Shown one piece after another: positions 34,187 through 45,134 of a stretch of DNA of 64,000 nucleotides. Where the stretch lies: positions 17,974,754-18,038,753 of the forward strand of contig CM025849.1 of assembly GCA_003952965.2 (NCBI GenBank), in the 5' to 3' direction. Positions within the stretch are counted from its first letter, which is position 1. Every line of letters begins with the position of its first letter. Below the pieces are notes generated by a model, which was given only the letters and a program-made list of their open reading frames with translations, searched no databases and was not told the origin of the DNA. Origin of the DNA: Morella rubra (Eukaryota; Streptophyta; Magnoliopsida; Fagales; Myricaceae). The position numbers and the translations under genes are program-made.

Positions 34187-34892
34187 ATTTCCTCATCATC
34201 TTCGGAAGACTCATCATCACTAGAGCATGAGGCTTTCAAGGCAATGCCTCTTTTTCCTTTTCCTTCATCATCATCTCTCTTTACTTGGTTCATCTCATGT
34301 GTCATGAGAGATCCCATGAGCTCATCTAGAGAAAAATTTGTCAAGTCTTTGGCTTCTTGAATAGCAGTGACCTTGGGTTCCCAAAGCTTTTGGTAACACC
34401 TAAAATCTTTCTCACCATTTCAACATTAGTATATTCTTTACCAAGAGATTTAAGACCATTTATAATATCAGTAAAGAGAGTAAATATAGATGAAATAGAT
34501 TCATCGGATTTCATCTTAAAAAGCTCATAACTATGAACAAGCATACTAATCTTGTTCTCTTTAACTTGATTCGTACCTTCATGGGCCACTTGGAGTTTGT
34601 CCCAACCGGAAACACGATTGCAATTCATTTGCAATCAAGTGCACAATGCAAAACATTCATAGCTTTAGAGTTTAAGGACATAGTTTAAGATCAACATCAT
34701 CCCACTCTTTTTCATCTTTAACTTACCTTCTTTGTCTCTAGGAAATTTAGGACCATTTGAGATAATTCTCCACAGTTCATAGTCCACGGCTTGGATATAA
34801 ATCCTCATCCTAGCTTTCCAATAGTTGTAACACGTTCCATTGAACAAAAAGGCTATTAGTGGATTGACTTTCGGCCAACAAAGAACTAACAA
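34187..34892 (-). pseudogene. Copia gag 5' part (UBN2-type), broken
   Basis: The minus strand encodes YNYWKARMRIYIQAVDYELW, GTNQVKENKISMLVHSYELF, SDESISSIFTLFTDIINGLK and EMVRKILGVTKSF. These are hallmark blocks of the N-terminal domain of SIRE-like Copia gag, which forms the particle. NFSLDELMGSLMTHEM and an acidic run follow. Frames change near 34340 and 34640. It ends at the nested solo LTR. Confidence 0.82.
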
Positions 34893-34924
34893 GGGTTGTC
34901 ATAGATAAAAATATTAAACCTCAT

Positions 34925-34935
34925 CTCTGATACCA
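34925..34935 (-). other. Primer-binding site, tRNA-Met type
   Basis: The minus strand reads TGGTATCAGAG just inside the right LTR. Confidence 0.75.
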
Positions 34936-34937
34936 AT

Positions 34938-36184
34938 TATGAGTCTAAATAACAACCCAAGAAGGGGGTGAATTGGGTTTATCAAAAATTTAGTCATTTT
35001 TCGATAAAAAACAAATTTGAAAAATACCCTTTTATAAATAAAAATGCAGATCTGAATGTGTTTAATGCTAAGCTAAATATAAGCAATAAATGATAAAACA
35101 TAAATACTGCAAATATGGATATGGAACGAATAATAAGAGAGATAGAGTTAGAGAGACGACACCACAATTTTAGGTGTTCAGCCAACACTTGCCTACATCC
35201 ACTCTCAAGGCTATTGACTTCCTTGGCTTCCTTCACTATTCTCAAATAGAAAATACACCTTAGCTTCCCGGGTGCTAAGGAACCTTTACAAAGCGTTTTT
35301 GAGCTCACGCTTCAACTCTCTTCAAATCCCCAAGGGATTTCTTCTACCCACACAAGTAGGACCAAGTGTTTACCCAACACTTAAGTGTTTTACAAAAGAT
35401 GGGTACAAAGGAATATTTAAGAATGGCTCTCTAAGCCGAATAAGCAAGTGGAAAGCACAAAAGTGTGGAATGGCTCTCTAAGCCAAATCAGCAAGTGAAA
35501 AGCTCAATAGTGTGCAAGAAGACAAGATTCTCAAGAAAAGCTAAAGTTTGGCAGGTGGGAGCACAAGCTTTCTTGGTAGGTGCGTTCTTTTCTCTTTTTC
35601 AAAGTACTTTCTCTCTCTAGAAGTTAGGGCAAGAATAATTGGAAGTGTGTTGTCTTTATCTCTCAATCTTCTTCTATTTATAGCCCCTCTAAATCCAAAG
35701 GTCTTGAAAACCCTCAAAAGTACCATTGGAAGGGTACCCATGTCTTTTTGGAGCATTTCAAATGAGCTGGTGTCGTTCTAGTTTTTCTGCAAAATCGCAG
35801 CATGTGTCGACATATATTCTGCAAGTGTTGACACATTAAAACTTAGTCTAAAAATGTTATCTCAAGTGTCAGTGCAATGTGTCAACACTTATCTTCAATG
35901 CGTCGGCACATTCAGTGCTGGAGAGAAAAATCAGCATCTTGAAAGTGTCCAATCCATTCCAACACTTCTTTAAACACCTACAATATGAAAAATTGATCTA
36001 TCAACTTGTGTAATGGTGTTCAAGTACACTTAGAAATATTTACTGAAGATAACCTTAATCTTTTGAAACACTTTTAGAAATAGTGGATTGATAAGGTAAA
36101 ATCTAAAAGTCTTCAAAGTACTTAGAATTTTTTTAATTATCAAAATCAAATATGGATTGTTTGCAAAACAACCTTGGGCTAACA
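34938..36184 (-). repeat. Right LTR (5') of the Copia element
   Basis: Partner of 27091-28301. Its first dinucleotide has changed from TG to TA on the plus strand. It ends GGGCTAACA at 36184, after which tnpD coding sequence resumes. Confidence 0.88.
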
Positions 36185-37365
36185 AGGTAGATGAAGCGCT
36201 TCGTGAAAAATAGGGCACGGTCTGAAGGTTCCATAGCAAAGAGTTACATGTTGAATGAATGTGTAACATTTTGCTCTACGTACCTCGGTGGGGTTTAGAC
36301 ACGATTTATTAGAAAAGGAATTATGCCGAAGTTGATGATCGAGGAGGATAGATGGACCTTCTTTTTGTGTTTGCTGTAAATGTCTGTCTGTTAGGAGCAG
36401 GCAAGGGCCACGATTTGAATAGGAACGAGTTCACTAAAGCAGAGTGGTATGTACTTAACAACTGCGCAGAACTCAGCCCACATTTAGAGTAAGCGACTTT
36501 TTATCATCTCATTATTGTGTTTGAAAGTTTTTGCAGTGCGCTTGTTTTACGAATATTTGTTCCTAGCGAGAATCTTCATGAACTCATACAACAATCACAA
36601 GTAGATGTTAATCGAAGGCATGAAGCATAATTCCTTTCGTGGTTTTAAAAAAAGAGGTATTTATTACCTATGTAGAACATATAGCTTTTTTTTTGTTTAA
36701 TTTATTTTTTTAATGTCTCATACATTTATATTCTTTTAGATACAAATAATGTGTAATGAATATCCAGCCAAGGTATTAGATGATTTATATGCACTGGCAT
36801 CTGGACTGGATCAATGAGTACTTTCATATTCTGGATGCATAGTTAATGAACTTCGGTTTCATACAAGTCATTGTGAACAATTTCCTAGTACACAGAATAG
36901 CGGTGTGGTTGTTCCGGGAGACCATGATAGGAAAAGTGTTGATTTTTATGGTCAAGTTGTAGACATTTACGCATTAAAGTACCTGCACGGGAATTTAGTT
37001 TATTTATTCAAGTGTGACTTGTTTGACTTGAGCACCCAAAACTGTGGTCTTCACAAAAGTGGATGGTTTGTTAGCATCAACACATCACGAAAGTGGTATA
37101 AAGACGACCCGTTCCTACTTGCATCTCAAGGTGGTCAAGTCTTCACCCAAAAACATACTAGGAGAACAAATCAGTTTCTCTTTTTGTAGATTTCAGCAAT
37201 TTTAACATGTTTCTGTTGAGTAGGCACAACATCGATCCGCTTTTGCACGATACTAATGACACTGAGATGTGACATCATGCTACATCAATATCGGACAATG
37301 ATGAAGAGTTGTGTGATGATAGTGAGGATAGTGATAGCTCTGAAGAGTCCGACTTTGATTATTAA
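36185..37365 (+). pseudogene. tnpD-like CACTA transposase, 3' part (end of DUF4218, DUF4216)
   Basis: Directly after the LTR the frame reads MKRFVKNRARSEGSIAKSYM and LNECVTFCSTYLGGV, the remainder of DUF4218. An intron-like AT-rich stretch around 36650-36735 follows. Then come DDLYALASGLDQ, a stop, and VLSYSGCIVNELRFHT. At 36905-37189 lies DUF4216 (DFYGQVVDIYALKYLHGN, LVYLFKCDLFDL, DDPFLLASQGGQVF). The tail is acidic (NDEELCDDSEDSDSSEESDF) and stops at 37365. Several stops interrupt it. Together with 26327-27090 it is one gene split by a 9-kb insertion. Confidence 0.82.
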
Positions 37366-37486
37366 AGTGATTTTATGAATCTCTGTTGTTTATGTTATGT
37401 TTATTTCACACGTTCATATTTTATTTCTCTGACAATAATAGAGTTTCTCACTTGTTTTGCTTGTGTAGTCATAGGACGTCGTCAAG

Positions 37487-39022
37487 GTGGCTGGAGAAAA
37501 ACGTCTTCATTGTGATTTAAGTGCTAGATCAATTGGTGCTAGAGATCATCCCAGGACTAAAGCAGTTGTGACTCCTTCAGATGGAGCAGACGACGATTTA
37601 CCATCTCCTGCGTCAGTCAACTTGTGTAGCATCCCGCAAAGTGGTTGTGCGTGTAAGTATTTCAAACTAATTTTAATGGTAATTTTTTAAATACATGTAA
37701 TTAGGTGCTGATGTTTTAAGTTAATAATGTTTTTGTTCATGTATAACCACCTCTAGGATTAGACATGTACGGGGTAGGATGCGTGGGATTGCAATAGTGA
37801 AGGTTCGTATTGCAGGAAAGTTAAGCGTCCATATTCCGATGGTCTACGGCTGGTGATGACAAGGCATCCTCGATGCTTTCAAGTCATATTGGTCAGTCGT
37901 GTGATCACATGTCCCATTCAATGTGGTCAACTGGTCCAAAGTCTCCGATGAGTTTAAGTCTTACATCATGAACAAAGTGTTGGTAAGTGTAACTTAGTAA
38001 AAATTAGATTTCTTTTTATTAATTATTGTTTAATTATACTAACATGGTTCATTTCAGGATGATTTCAACCTAGATTATGATCGGCCAGAAGGATCGTAAC
38101 ACTGTGACATCTACAATGAAACACAACATATAGGACGCATCAAACAAATGCACCAATACTACGCTTTGTTCCCCCACCAAATTATTTAGCATTGAAGAAT
38201 TTCAGATTAAAAATGTTTATTCTAATATTTTATTTACTTCTATAATTCATTTTTTTTTTTACTAACTCAATAGATATGTATTTTAGAGAAGTAGTGAAAT
38301 CAACCGCCAAAATAGGGCTAAGTTGACGGTTGCTCAGTCTTTCCAACTCGCTCTAGTTCTAATGGTAATCAACTCAAATATTTAAGTGTATTTTTGTTGT
38401 TACGACATTATGTCATTAAGGGATTTTAATGTATATGTCATTTTTTGGTGTGCAAAAAGATTTAGAAACTGATCAGATTAATTCTGCATTAATGTACAAA
38501 AAAATGCATACTAATAAGGACGGGGCGTAGACATCTGATACTGCACGGGAACATTTTGTAAGTTCTGTAAAATTTGATTATGCATTATTAATTTCTTATA
38601 TTTAATAAATTAACTTTCACAATGTTCTCCTTCACTTGTAGGAAAAGATGGAGGCACTACAGTTACAGCACGAGTCTGTGGGAAGGTCATTCACAGAAGT
38701 GGAGATCTTTATAGAGGTCTTAAGGATGAAAGCGGCTTATGTGCGTGGTTTAGACCCTTCAATACGGCAAGTTGGATCACCATCCTCAGTGTCGTCCATT
38801 GATCTAGCCCAAAGATTGGAAGAGGCAAGAATGGAGATAGAGGAGATGAGGACTAGGTAGAAAAAATATGATGAGGTTGTTGTGAGGGAGGCAGAAATGG
38901 AGAGGGCAATGCGAGAGCAGCAGTAGCATTTAGAGGAGCAGCAACGAAAGCAACAAGTAGAGCAAGAAAATAATCTCCAACTATTGCAAGCACAAATGCA
39001 TGAGCAAATGACGAACACGTAA
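37487..39022 (+). pseudogene. tnpA-like CACTA gene (Ptta/En/Spm, Transposase_24), several exons, with stops
   Basis: Starting at ATG 37487, exon-like blocks occur in family order. These are SDGADDDLPSPASVNLC (37580), RHVRGRMRGIAIVKVRIAGK (37760), FNVVNWSKVSDEFKSYIMNK (37920-37980) with a gtaagt donor, DDFNLDYDRPEGS after an atttcag acceptor (38058), NRQNRAKLTVAQSF (38305), YKKMHTNKDGA and TAREHF (38493-38556). After a ttgtag acceptor comes EKMEALQLQHESVGRSFTEV and a Glu/Gln-rich coiled coil ending MHEQMTNT at 39022. This is the DNA-binding companion of the transposase. Stops at about 38528, 38858 and 38924 break it. Confidence 0.78.
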
Positions 39023-39984
39023 GGAAGGTGACAGCGCAAATTTGGGTAGATTGTTTATTTCGAACTTGATTTCGATTATTTATTTTATTTACTATTATGT
39101 CGATTAGATATTTGTAGACCATTACTGATTTATACTATATTTAATATGATATCTTCATACTCATGTCTAATCTAATTTTAAATGCATAATTAAATAATTT
39201 AAATCCAAGATTTAATATTATAAAATGGAACTATTTGGATGGATTAACAACGTCAAGACGTCCGCCATGATATGTCATTCGTCTGCATGTTACAAATTAA
39301 CGTTCGCACAGGTTACCCATAATAACGTTCGAACACTATTGCCCCGTCCCCACATTCATTTATATCCATAGTCTGCACATTCTTGAGCCATTCGCACATT
39401 ATATTCATGGCATTTTCTTTTTTCATAAAATAAAAACAACCAGCATCTGCACTCAAATCCACCTTCCCCACATTTGTGTTTAACTAGAGTTTGCACATTT
39501 CTAGAGCCATTGGCACACTATATTCGTTGGATTTTCTATTTTCAAAAAAAAAAAAAAAGTCAGCGCATGGTTTAGTTGCATGCAAACGATATATCTGCTT
39601 ACAAAATTTACATTTTTACATAGAAATTCACCCTGTGTGAATCAATATTACAGACGTTCGCACTGGTTTCTTTGACGAAATTGATTTTGTCATGTAATAC
39701 ATTGACGTTGGCACAGGACGTGCAAATAGAAAAAAAAAAAAAAAACAAGGAATCCGTGACGAATTTATAACTGTCACACAAAATGAAAACCATCCAAACC
39801 GTCTAAGGTGGCGATCAGACGCTATTTTCTAAGGAAACGTAGAATTTGTCACCCAAGAACAAGGGTGACACACTTATTCTGTCAAACCAGGTGTCAAAAC
39901 TTTTTTGACACCAATGACTTTTGGTGACAAATTTAACTTTAGGTGACAAAAAAATTTGACACCCAAAAGTTGTTTTGTTGTAGT
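39023..39984. repeat. Right non-coding and subterminal region of the 24.6-kb CACTA element
   Basis: AT-rich sequence with recurring gttcgcac/cgcacatt motifs (39290-39500), then closely spaced ggtgaca/gtgtcaa motifs from 39845 to the terminus. Confidence 0.65.
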
Positions 39985-40357
39985 CTCGTTATTGATTGTT
40001 TGTATGTCAATTTTCAATAAAATGTAAAAGCACTTTTTGGAAGCAACATATAATATAAACCAAATTGGTTGTTTGATCCCTATTATCATCATTAATTCAC
40101 ACACAAATGGCGATTCTGTTCCTTCAAACGTTCTAGAACGAAGCTCTTGTAATGATATACCCTCATCCTCATGCATGATAATTGATTAGCTCATGAAGTT
40201 GTGGGAAAAAGATCAACAATGCCCTTTAAAGAAAATAGCTTTCCTACCAAGTGTGTAATTACAGGCGGACAATATGCAGCAGAAGAAAGTAAAGCAAACT
40301 TTTGCTATAAATTAACAAGCTTAATTAGGAGACCAAGCCTGCGGCTTCGTAAATTCA
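39985..40357. other. Old flanking DNA, partly matching 7583-7655
   Basis: ctcgttattgattgtttgta and, about 50 bases on, aagcaacatataa match the upstream neighbourhood of the peptide gene at 7583-7655. This suggests another copy of that neighbourhood. The rest shows no recognisable gene. Confidence 0.55.
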
Positions 40358-40365
40358 ATAATAAA

Positions 40366-40733
40366 GGTGATAAATATACTTTTCACTCTCAAACTAACAT
40401 GATTTTTGCACTTTGCACCCTAAACTATCACTTTTGTTACATTTCACCCTTTAACTACCAATCTTAGACACTTAGCACCTTTTGTCAAATTTTTAGACAC
40501 TTTACACCCTTTGTTTGACAATAATACCCTCAAAAATTTAATGAATTGACAACAATATCTTTAATATATGCAAAGTGAGTCAAGGTCATTATCGTCATTT
40601 TACTCTTAAAATTTGACGATGGTGCAAAGTTTTTAAGATGGGTAGTTAGAGGGTGAAATATAACAAAAATGATAGTTTAAGATGCAAAGTGCAAAATCTA
40701 TGGTAATTCGTGGGTGAAAAATGTATTTACCCC
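40366..40733. mobile_element. MITE with roughly 115-bp inverted repeats (Mutator-like by duplication length)
   Basis: The first part (gtgataaatatacttttcac, ttttgcactttgcaccc, aaactatcacttttgttac, tttcaccctttaactacc) is repeated inverted in the last part (ggtagttagagggtgaaat through gtgaaaaatgtatttaccc). Flanks share ataataaa (40358-40365 and 40734-40741), an 8-bp target duplication. The element is 368 bp and non-coding. An 8-bp duplication fits hAT and nearly fits Mutator-like (9 bp); the long inverted repeats favour the latter. Confidence 0.8.
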
Positions 40734-40881
40734 ATAATAAAGCTTCAATGGAAAGTAAACCACTAATTAAGATTTGTATTGACACAGTTGACAAGTCTGT
40801 TTACTAGTGTAATACACCTGAGTCTGGTCATGTGGAGTAGGAGAAGAGTAGTAATGAGAAATGAATGGTATAGAGGTTGAA

Positions 40882-42020
40882 AAACTTAGTTTAGACCCAA
40901 ACAACACATAGAGGAGGGTGAATAGTTGTTTTCACCTCTAATTAAAACTACTACGACAATTTTAATACACGTTCTAAACCAATCTAGATACAAATAATCA
41001 TCAATTCAATTAACAAAATAACTAATGAAAAATCAAATAAAATACCAATCACATAAGGAGACAAGATTTCTTGACGATGTGAAAAACTTTTAAAGCACCC
41101 TTGAAAAGAAAAACCACTTTAGGCTATTAGCGCCACCCAAGATCCACTAATAAGAAAAATCTTATAAATGGCGATTTAGACACTAGAAAACCATGTTGAC
41201 ATTGACAACCTCGATATAATAATCTAAGTAATCCTACTCATAACCCGCTCTGGGCAGCAACCACCTCAGACATCTAAGGTTCTTCTTATGTACCATTTAC
41301 GAACCATCTTGTTCTTCAACATCAGAACTTCAGTAGCCAAACTCTTTCAGCATTCTAAAGGCTTCACAGCGGAATGTTGGTTTCAATGATGATTGGATGA
41401 GAGAAAATTTGGTTGATTTAGGTCATGAATCACTAAGGTATTTTTCCCTATTAAATTGGGGCCCACATGAACAAAAGAAGACCATCTTAGGTTTCAAGTC
41501 AATCTTAAAAAAAGTCTAAAAGTTACCTGTAGTTTTAAGAGGAATTTATAAGACTCTAAAATCGTCGATTTTCGCTCGAGCCAAGGTCGAGCAGCAATGA
41601 GGTGAGCTTTTTTGTGAATACTTTGCTAGCTCCACATACGTTGCTTGAGCTAGAGGTCAAGCCTCAAGCGAGCGAGACAACATTGTGACTAATCCTTAGA
41701 CTTCACTCAAGCCAGAGGTCGAGCCTTAGGTGAGCGAGACAACACTATGAGGTTTTTATAGAGCTCGCTCGTTCGTAGAGTCAGCAACAGCTTGTTTGTC
41801 AATTAATCCTTTTGTTCACAAAATTTTTGAGACTTCGTTAGTCTGCAGTGAGGTGAGCTTTTTTTGAGCCTTGGGTCGTTACAACTAGCAAGCAACTTCA
41901 GGTTTTATAGTGCATATATATTTTAACGCACAAAATACAGATTTTCTTGTAGGAATCCAACTACACTGTACTTGAGATAAATATAATAGTCGACTAACAT
42001 GCCAAAGAAGGCTGCTTTTA
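40882..42020 (-). mobile_element. Probable Copia LTR remnant, minus orientation
   Basis: The start (agtttagacccaaacaacac, then agaggagggtgaatag) is the complement of the typical end of Copia LTRs and resembles the inverse of 60252-60287. gctcgagc- and gtcgagc-rich repeats at 41570-41760 are common in such LTRs. Neither terminus nor target duplication is established. Confidence 0.45.
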
Positions 42021-42479
42021 CATCCATGTAGGCAAGGTGTTTAGTATTTTAAACAATACAAAATGTTTGATACTTGATACATAATTCAAATATTTGCCTT
42101 CATTAGATTTCATGTGAACCACTTCTTTTTTTCCTTTTTAGCTAAGCGCTTGAGAAAATCAGCTACTAATTATCTTCATGCGGTATAGCCTTCCACTTTA
42201 TTCATATCTGCCATAATATTAAAGAAAGTATCAGAAGCTTATGATCAGAAGTAATCTTCTATTAATAGATAAACTCCCCCAAATTAATTTGAATTATGAT
42301 CTTTGATTTGGCCAATTAATTTCTGGTGCTTAATCTAACTACTCATATTTTGCTCAAAATCTACTGAAGATATATATTGAACAATATTCCTTAGGAGAGA
42401 AGGGTAACAATTAGTTTATACCTCCGTCGACAATGGTGAATGCTAGCTGCTCAATTATGAGGTCCACATTTTCGGCGAT

Positions 42480-42733
42480 GAGCATTGACCTTATCTTGTC
42501 CTAATAAGCAGCATATGGTACATGCCCGTATGCAACCTTTTTTTGCTTGTACAAACGGCTCTTTCAGGCATACTTCTCAACACACTTCAGAAAGCAGACA
42601 CTATCCCATGGCAGAAAACCAGGTGGAGACGGAGATAGAGAGGCATTGGCTCGCAGTACTGCCAGGGGCACGAGCGTGATAAAGATCACCATCAATATCA
42701 TCAAAGCAAGTTTCCTTGGCAATTCGTAGCCAT
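42480..42733 (-). pseudogene. Decayed paralogue 1 of the cysteine-rich peptide gene
   Basis: The ATG at 42733 matches that of the intact gene, but a one-base deletion shifts the frame after five codons. The signal peptide is then readable in the next frame (RKLALMILMVIFITLVPLAV), followed by the cysteine domain (VCFLKCVEKY). A second shift comes at 42572, and GCIRACTICC follows in a third frame. Cysteine spacing is kept as C-X3-C-X4-C-X11-C-X3-C-X2-CC, equal to the gene at 6819-7121. The C-terminal tail differs. It cannot be translated as one protein. Confidence 0.8.
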
Positions 42734-42984
42734 AACTCTTCTCCCACATCTAAAATTCTCTTACCCAGAAGTTGGTTTAATAAATATGTTCAAACTATGA
42801 TCAGAATCGCTACTTATAAATTTTCATTCTAATAATTGATTGGACCAATAATTATAAAATAAGTACTTCTCTTTTGTATTAATTTAGTGAACCGTGTCTA
42901 GAAATTTCTTTCTTTAGCTGTTTCTGATTGCTAGAATAATCTCTTAGCAAGGGAGACAGAAAAGGCCAAATGTTGTGTAAACTT

Positions 42985-43288
42985 TTTCTCGGGGTTCAGC
43001 CAACAGACTAGCTTGAGGCCAGAATCCTGTAGCGGCGCAGCAGTTGAGACAACCCAAGTGACGAGCTTCTTTGACCAATGGACTTCTTTGGAAATCAGTA
43101 CACGACAAAGCAATCAATATCAAAGCATTCAGAGTGAACATAGAGAGCATGTCCAAGCTGGGGAGATTGAAATCGGCGAAGCGGAGAGGCGTTGGCTTTC
43201 ACTTCAAATGGCACGAGGATGCATGCATGATAATTACACCATCAATATCATCAAAACAGATTTCCTCGTGCAATTTCCATGCATCCAT
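42985..43288 (-). pseudogene. Decayed paralogue 2 of the cysteine-rich peptide gene
   Basis: Minus-strand homology to the intact gene starts at ATG 43288. NCTRKSVLMILMV is readable in a shifted frame before a stop. Further on, ECFDIDCFVVY and, in another frame, LVKEARHLGCLNCCAATG match the cysteine domain. One cysteine has changed to His. Several shifts and stops are present. The upstream region also matches that of the intact gene. Confidence 0.78.
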
Positions 43289-43289
43289 A

Positions 43290-43660
43290 GCACTTATCCG
43301 GCCACTTCTAAAATTTTCTCTTAACCGAGAAGTTGGCTCCAAACAGCTCGTACGTATACTTAGCTACTCACTTGAATAGATAATATTCGCTTTACTCACA
43401 ACTTACTGGATAAATTTTATTTCTCATACTTGTATTCCTTTCATTTTAAGGAGAGACGGGGAAAGTTAGATTGCCGAATCTTGAACGAGTCGTGATTAAT
43501 TAGAAAGTATATATGAGCTATCAAAAGTTAGGAGGAGGTAGGTCATGCGGCGACTGTTCAAAGGAGAGAAGAAGTGTTTTCGTTTGAAGAGGGTAACTTT
43601 TGATGAAAGTTTTGGCTGCTCATCAGATTGTGATTTAATTTTTTTTTTCATCAATTTATC
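43290..43660 (-). repeat. Duplicated upstream region of decayed paralogue 2
   Basis: Matches 7122-7440 in order (see that entry). The short open frame on the plus strand at 43545-43796 lies across this homology and is not a gene. Confidence 0.65.
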
Positions 43661-43704
43661 ATCAAAACTTTTTTTTGAACCACGGTTTTCCTCTGCTATA
43701 CGTG

Positions 43705-44065
43705 ACGGTATTAACTTTCAGAAGTGTCATGCATACCATACACTTATCCAGAATCGCTATTTTCTAATTGCGTGGAGTAAGACAGAACAGGAATAGAGTT
43801 TATGTTTATTTCGTAGAATTCACAGGGATGGGTCATATTCTTATGTAACTTATAAAAAGACACACTTGTAAAAACTAACCACGGTATAACGGTACTAAAA
43901 TTCAGAAGTGTCGTGTCTTTTGTTATAAAAAGAAAAACATACCATACAAGGTTCGTAAGAGCAGAATCGCTATTTTCTAATTGCGTGGATTAATAAGAAT
44001 TGAGAACAAATAATTTTGTTTATGATTTTACAGAATTCACAGGGATGGGTCATATTCATTTATAA
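43705..44065. repeat. Direct repeat, two imperfect copies offset 223 bp
   Basis: gaatcgctattttctaattg occurs at 43751 and 43974, and gaattcacagggatgggtca occurs downstream in each copy. It is non-coding. Confidence 0.8.
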
Positions 44066-44189
44066 ATAAAAACTAATATAAACTTCTGTCACAGTCACCT
44101 TTTCATCCAATATAAGGTCTTTACCATTCAAATTAAAACATGTCACAACGAATTTGACACTTAGGCACTAAATTTCTTAACCTTTTTTT

Positions 44190-44450
44190 TTTCTTTTGAC
44201 ACTCAGACTCCGTGGCATCATACACTTGCACCCAATCCTTCCATAACTCCTTCAACTCTTCTATTAATGGCTGTCAATAAATATCAAAATCAAATTCTAT
44301 CCTGGGAATATGGAGTGAGAGCATAAAAGAAGATTCCTTCATATACTTTCACGAAGGTAGATTGTACGAGACTAATATACTGCATGACAAGTTCATGCGA
44401 CTAAACGGGTTAAATCCATCAGCTGCTAGACCCCAACGAACGTTACAGGC
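44190..44450 (-). pseudogene. tnpD-like transposase core fragment (Tnp2)
   Basis: The minus strand encodes NVRWGLAADGFNPF, SYNLPS-stop-KYMKESSFMLSL, IPRIEFDFDIY-stop-QPLIEELKEL and WKDWVQVYDATE. This is the conserved central block of the CACTA transposase (Tnp2 family: LASDGFNPF, YNLPPW, DIDVYLQPLI, YDA). Two stops stand where the family has Trp and Leu. About 87 residues survive of a catalytic domain several hundred long. It lies 3' of the minus-strand accessory gene at 52400-53390, the same gene order as in the 15359-39984 element. Confidence 0.8.
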
Positions 44451-45134
44451 TTCCAATCCCATTTAGGATTAAACTATTCGTATTGTACATAAATTTCCAA
44501 TCATTGTTCCCAATGCGTTAGAAATTTCAGTAGCATCTCCCCTTAGTTCCCAGATACAAGCATTCAACATTGAGGTTACACACTCGCCATCAAATGACAA
44601 GTATGCAAGTACAATGCTGAATATGCATCCAAAGGACAAAAGGAGAGTGACACTAAAATTTCTAAATACATCAATGACAGAAAATTTATATACATTACGG
44701 ATAATCTAATCCAAACTGTCCTGTTATATCAAACACGAATTACCCTCATTAAGGCTTTTATGAGGTAATATCACTAACTTAATAAATAAAATGAAAGCTC
44801 TATGGGGTTAGAGTTGAGATGAAGATGCATATACTATACCGATGACAAGTTCATGCGACCAAATCCATCAGCTGCTAGACTTTTCGGACTATTCGTACAT
44901 AAATTTCCAATCATTGTTCCCAATGCGTTAGAAATTTCAGTAGCATCTCCCCTTAGTTCCCAGATACAAGCATTCAACATTGAGGTTACACACTCGCCAT
45001 CAAATGACAAGTATGCAAGTACAATGCTGAATATGCATCCAAAGGACAAAAGGAGAGTGACACTAAAATTTCTAAATACATCGTGCGTAATGACTAGAAA
45101 ATTTATATACATTACGGATAATCTAATACCAAAC
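44430..45134. repeat. Local tandem duplication in the minus-strand CACTA relic
   Basis: About 265 bases at 44480-44700 and 44890-45134 are nearly identical (for example ttgttcccaatgcgttagaa, acaagcattcaacattgagg). The duplicated unit includes sequence homologous to 22990-23240. The second copy is cut by the gypsy element at 45135. Confidence 0.88.

Larger units (their letters stand above)
27091..36184 (-). mobile_element. SIRE-like Copia retrotransposon, near full length, inserted in tnpD
   Basis: LTRs lie at 27091-28301 and 34938-36184, in minus orientation, with TGTGAGTC/...GGGCTAACA ends (the right copy has TATGAGTC). The polypurine tract follows 28301 and the tRNA-Met primer site is at 34925-34935. 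Inside, on the minus strand, gag, protease, integrase, reverse transcriptase and RNase H occur in Copia order, all with stops or shifts. The element splits the DUF4218 exon of tnpD. The flanks ggata and aggta are not an exact 5-bp duplication. A solo LTR is nested in gag. Confidence 0.9.
15359..39984 (+). mobile_element. Large CACTA (En/Spm) element with tnpD- and tnpA-like genes, heavily invaded
   Basis: The left end reads CACTACAAGAAAATTAAC at 15359. The right end complements as ACTACAACAAAACAACT up to 39984. Both are followed by ggtgtca-type subterminal motifs. Inside, on the plus strand, lie an accessory gene fragment (20988), tnpD-like exons (26327-27090 and 36185-37365) and a tnpA-like gene (37487-39022). 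Gene order and domains fit an autonomous CACTA element. Four LTR sequences inserted later make it about 24.6 kb. The expected 3-bp target duplication is not seen (gag on the left, ctc or tcg on the right), so one flank was rearranged or the two ends belong to different copies. Confidence 0.72.

Noticed and set aside
44834..45112. 92-codon minus-strand frame (ends SLAADGFGRMNLSSV) as an independent gene
   Set aside because: It is a duplicated CACTA segment fused to a scrap of the Tnp2 motif; most of it is non-coding in the related copy.
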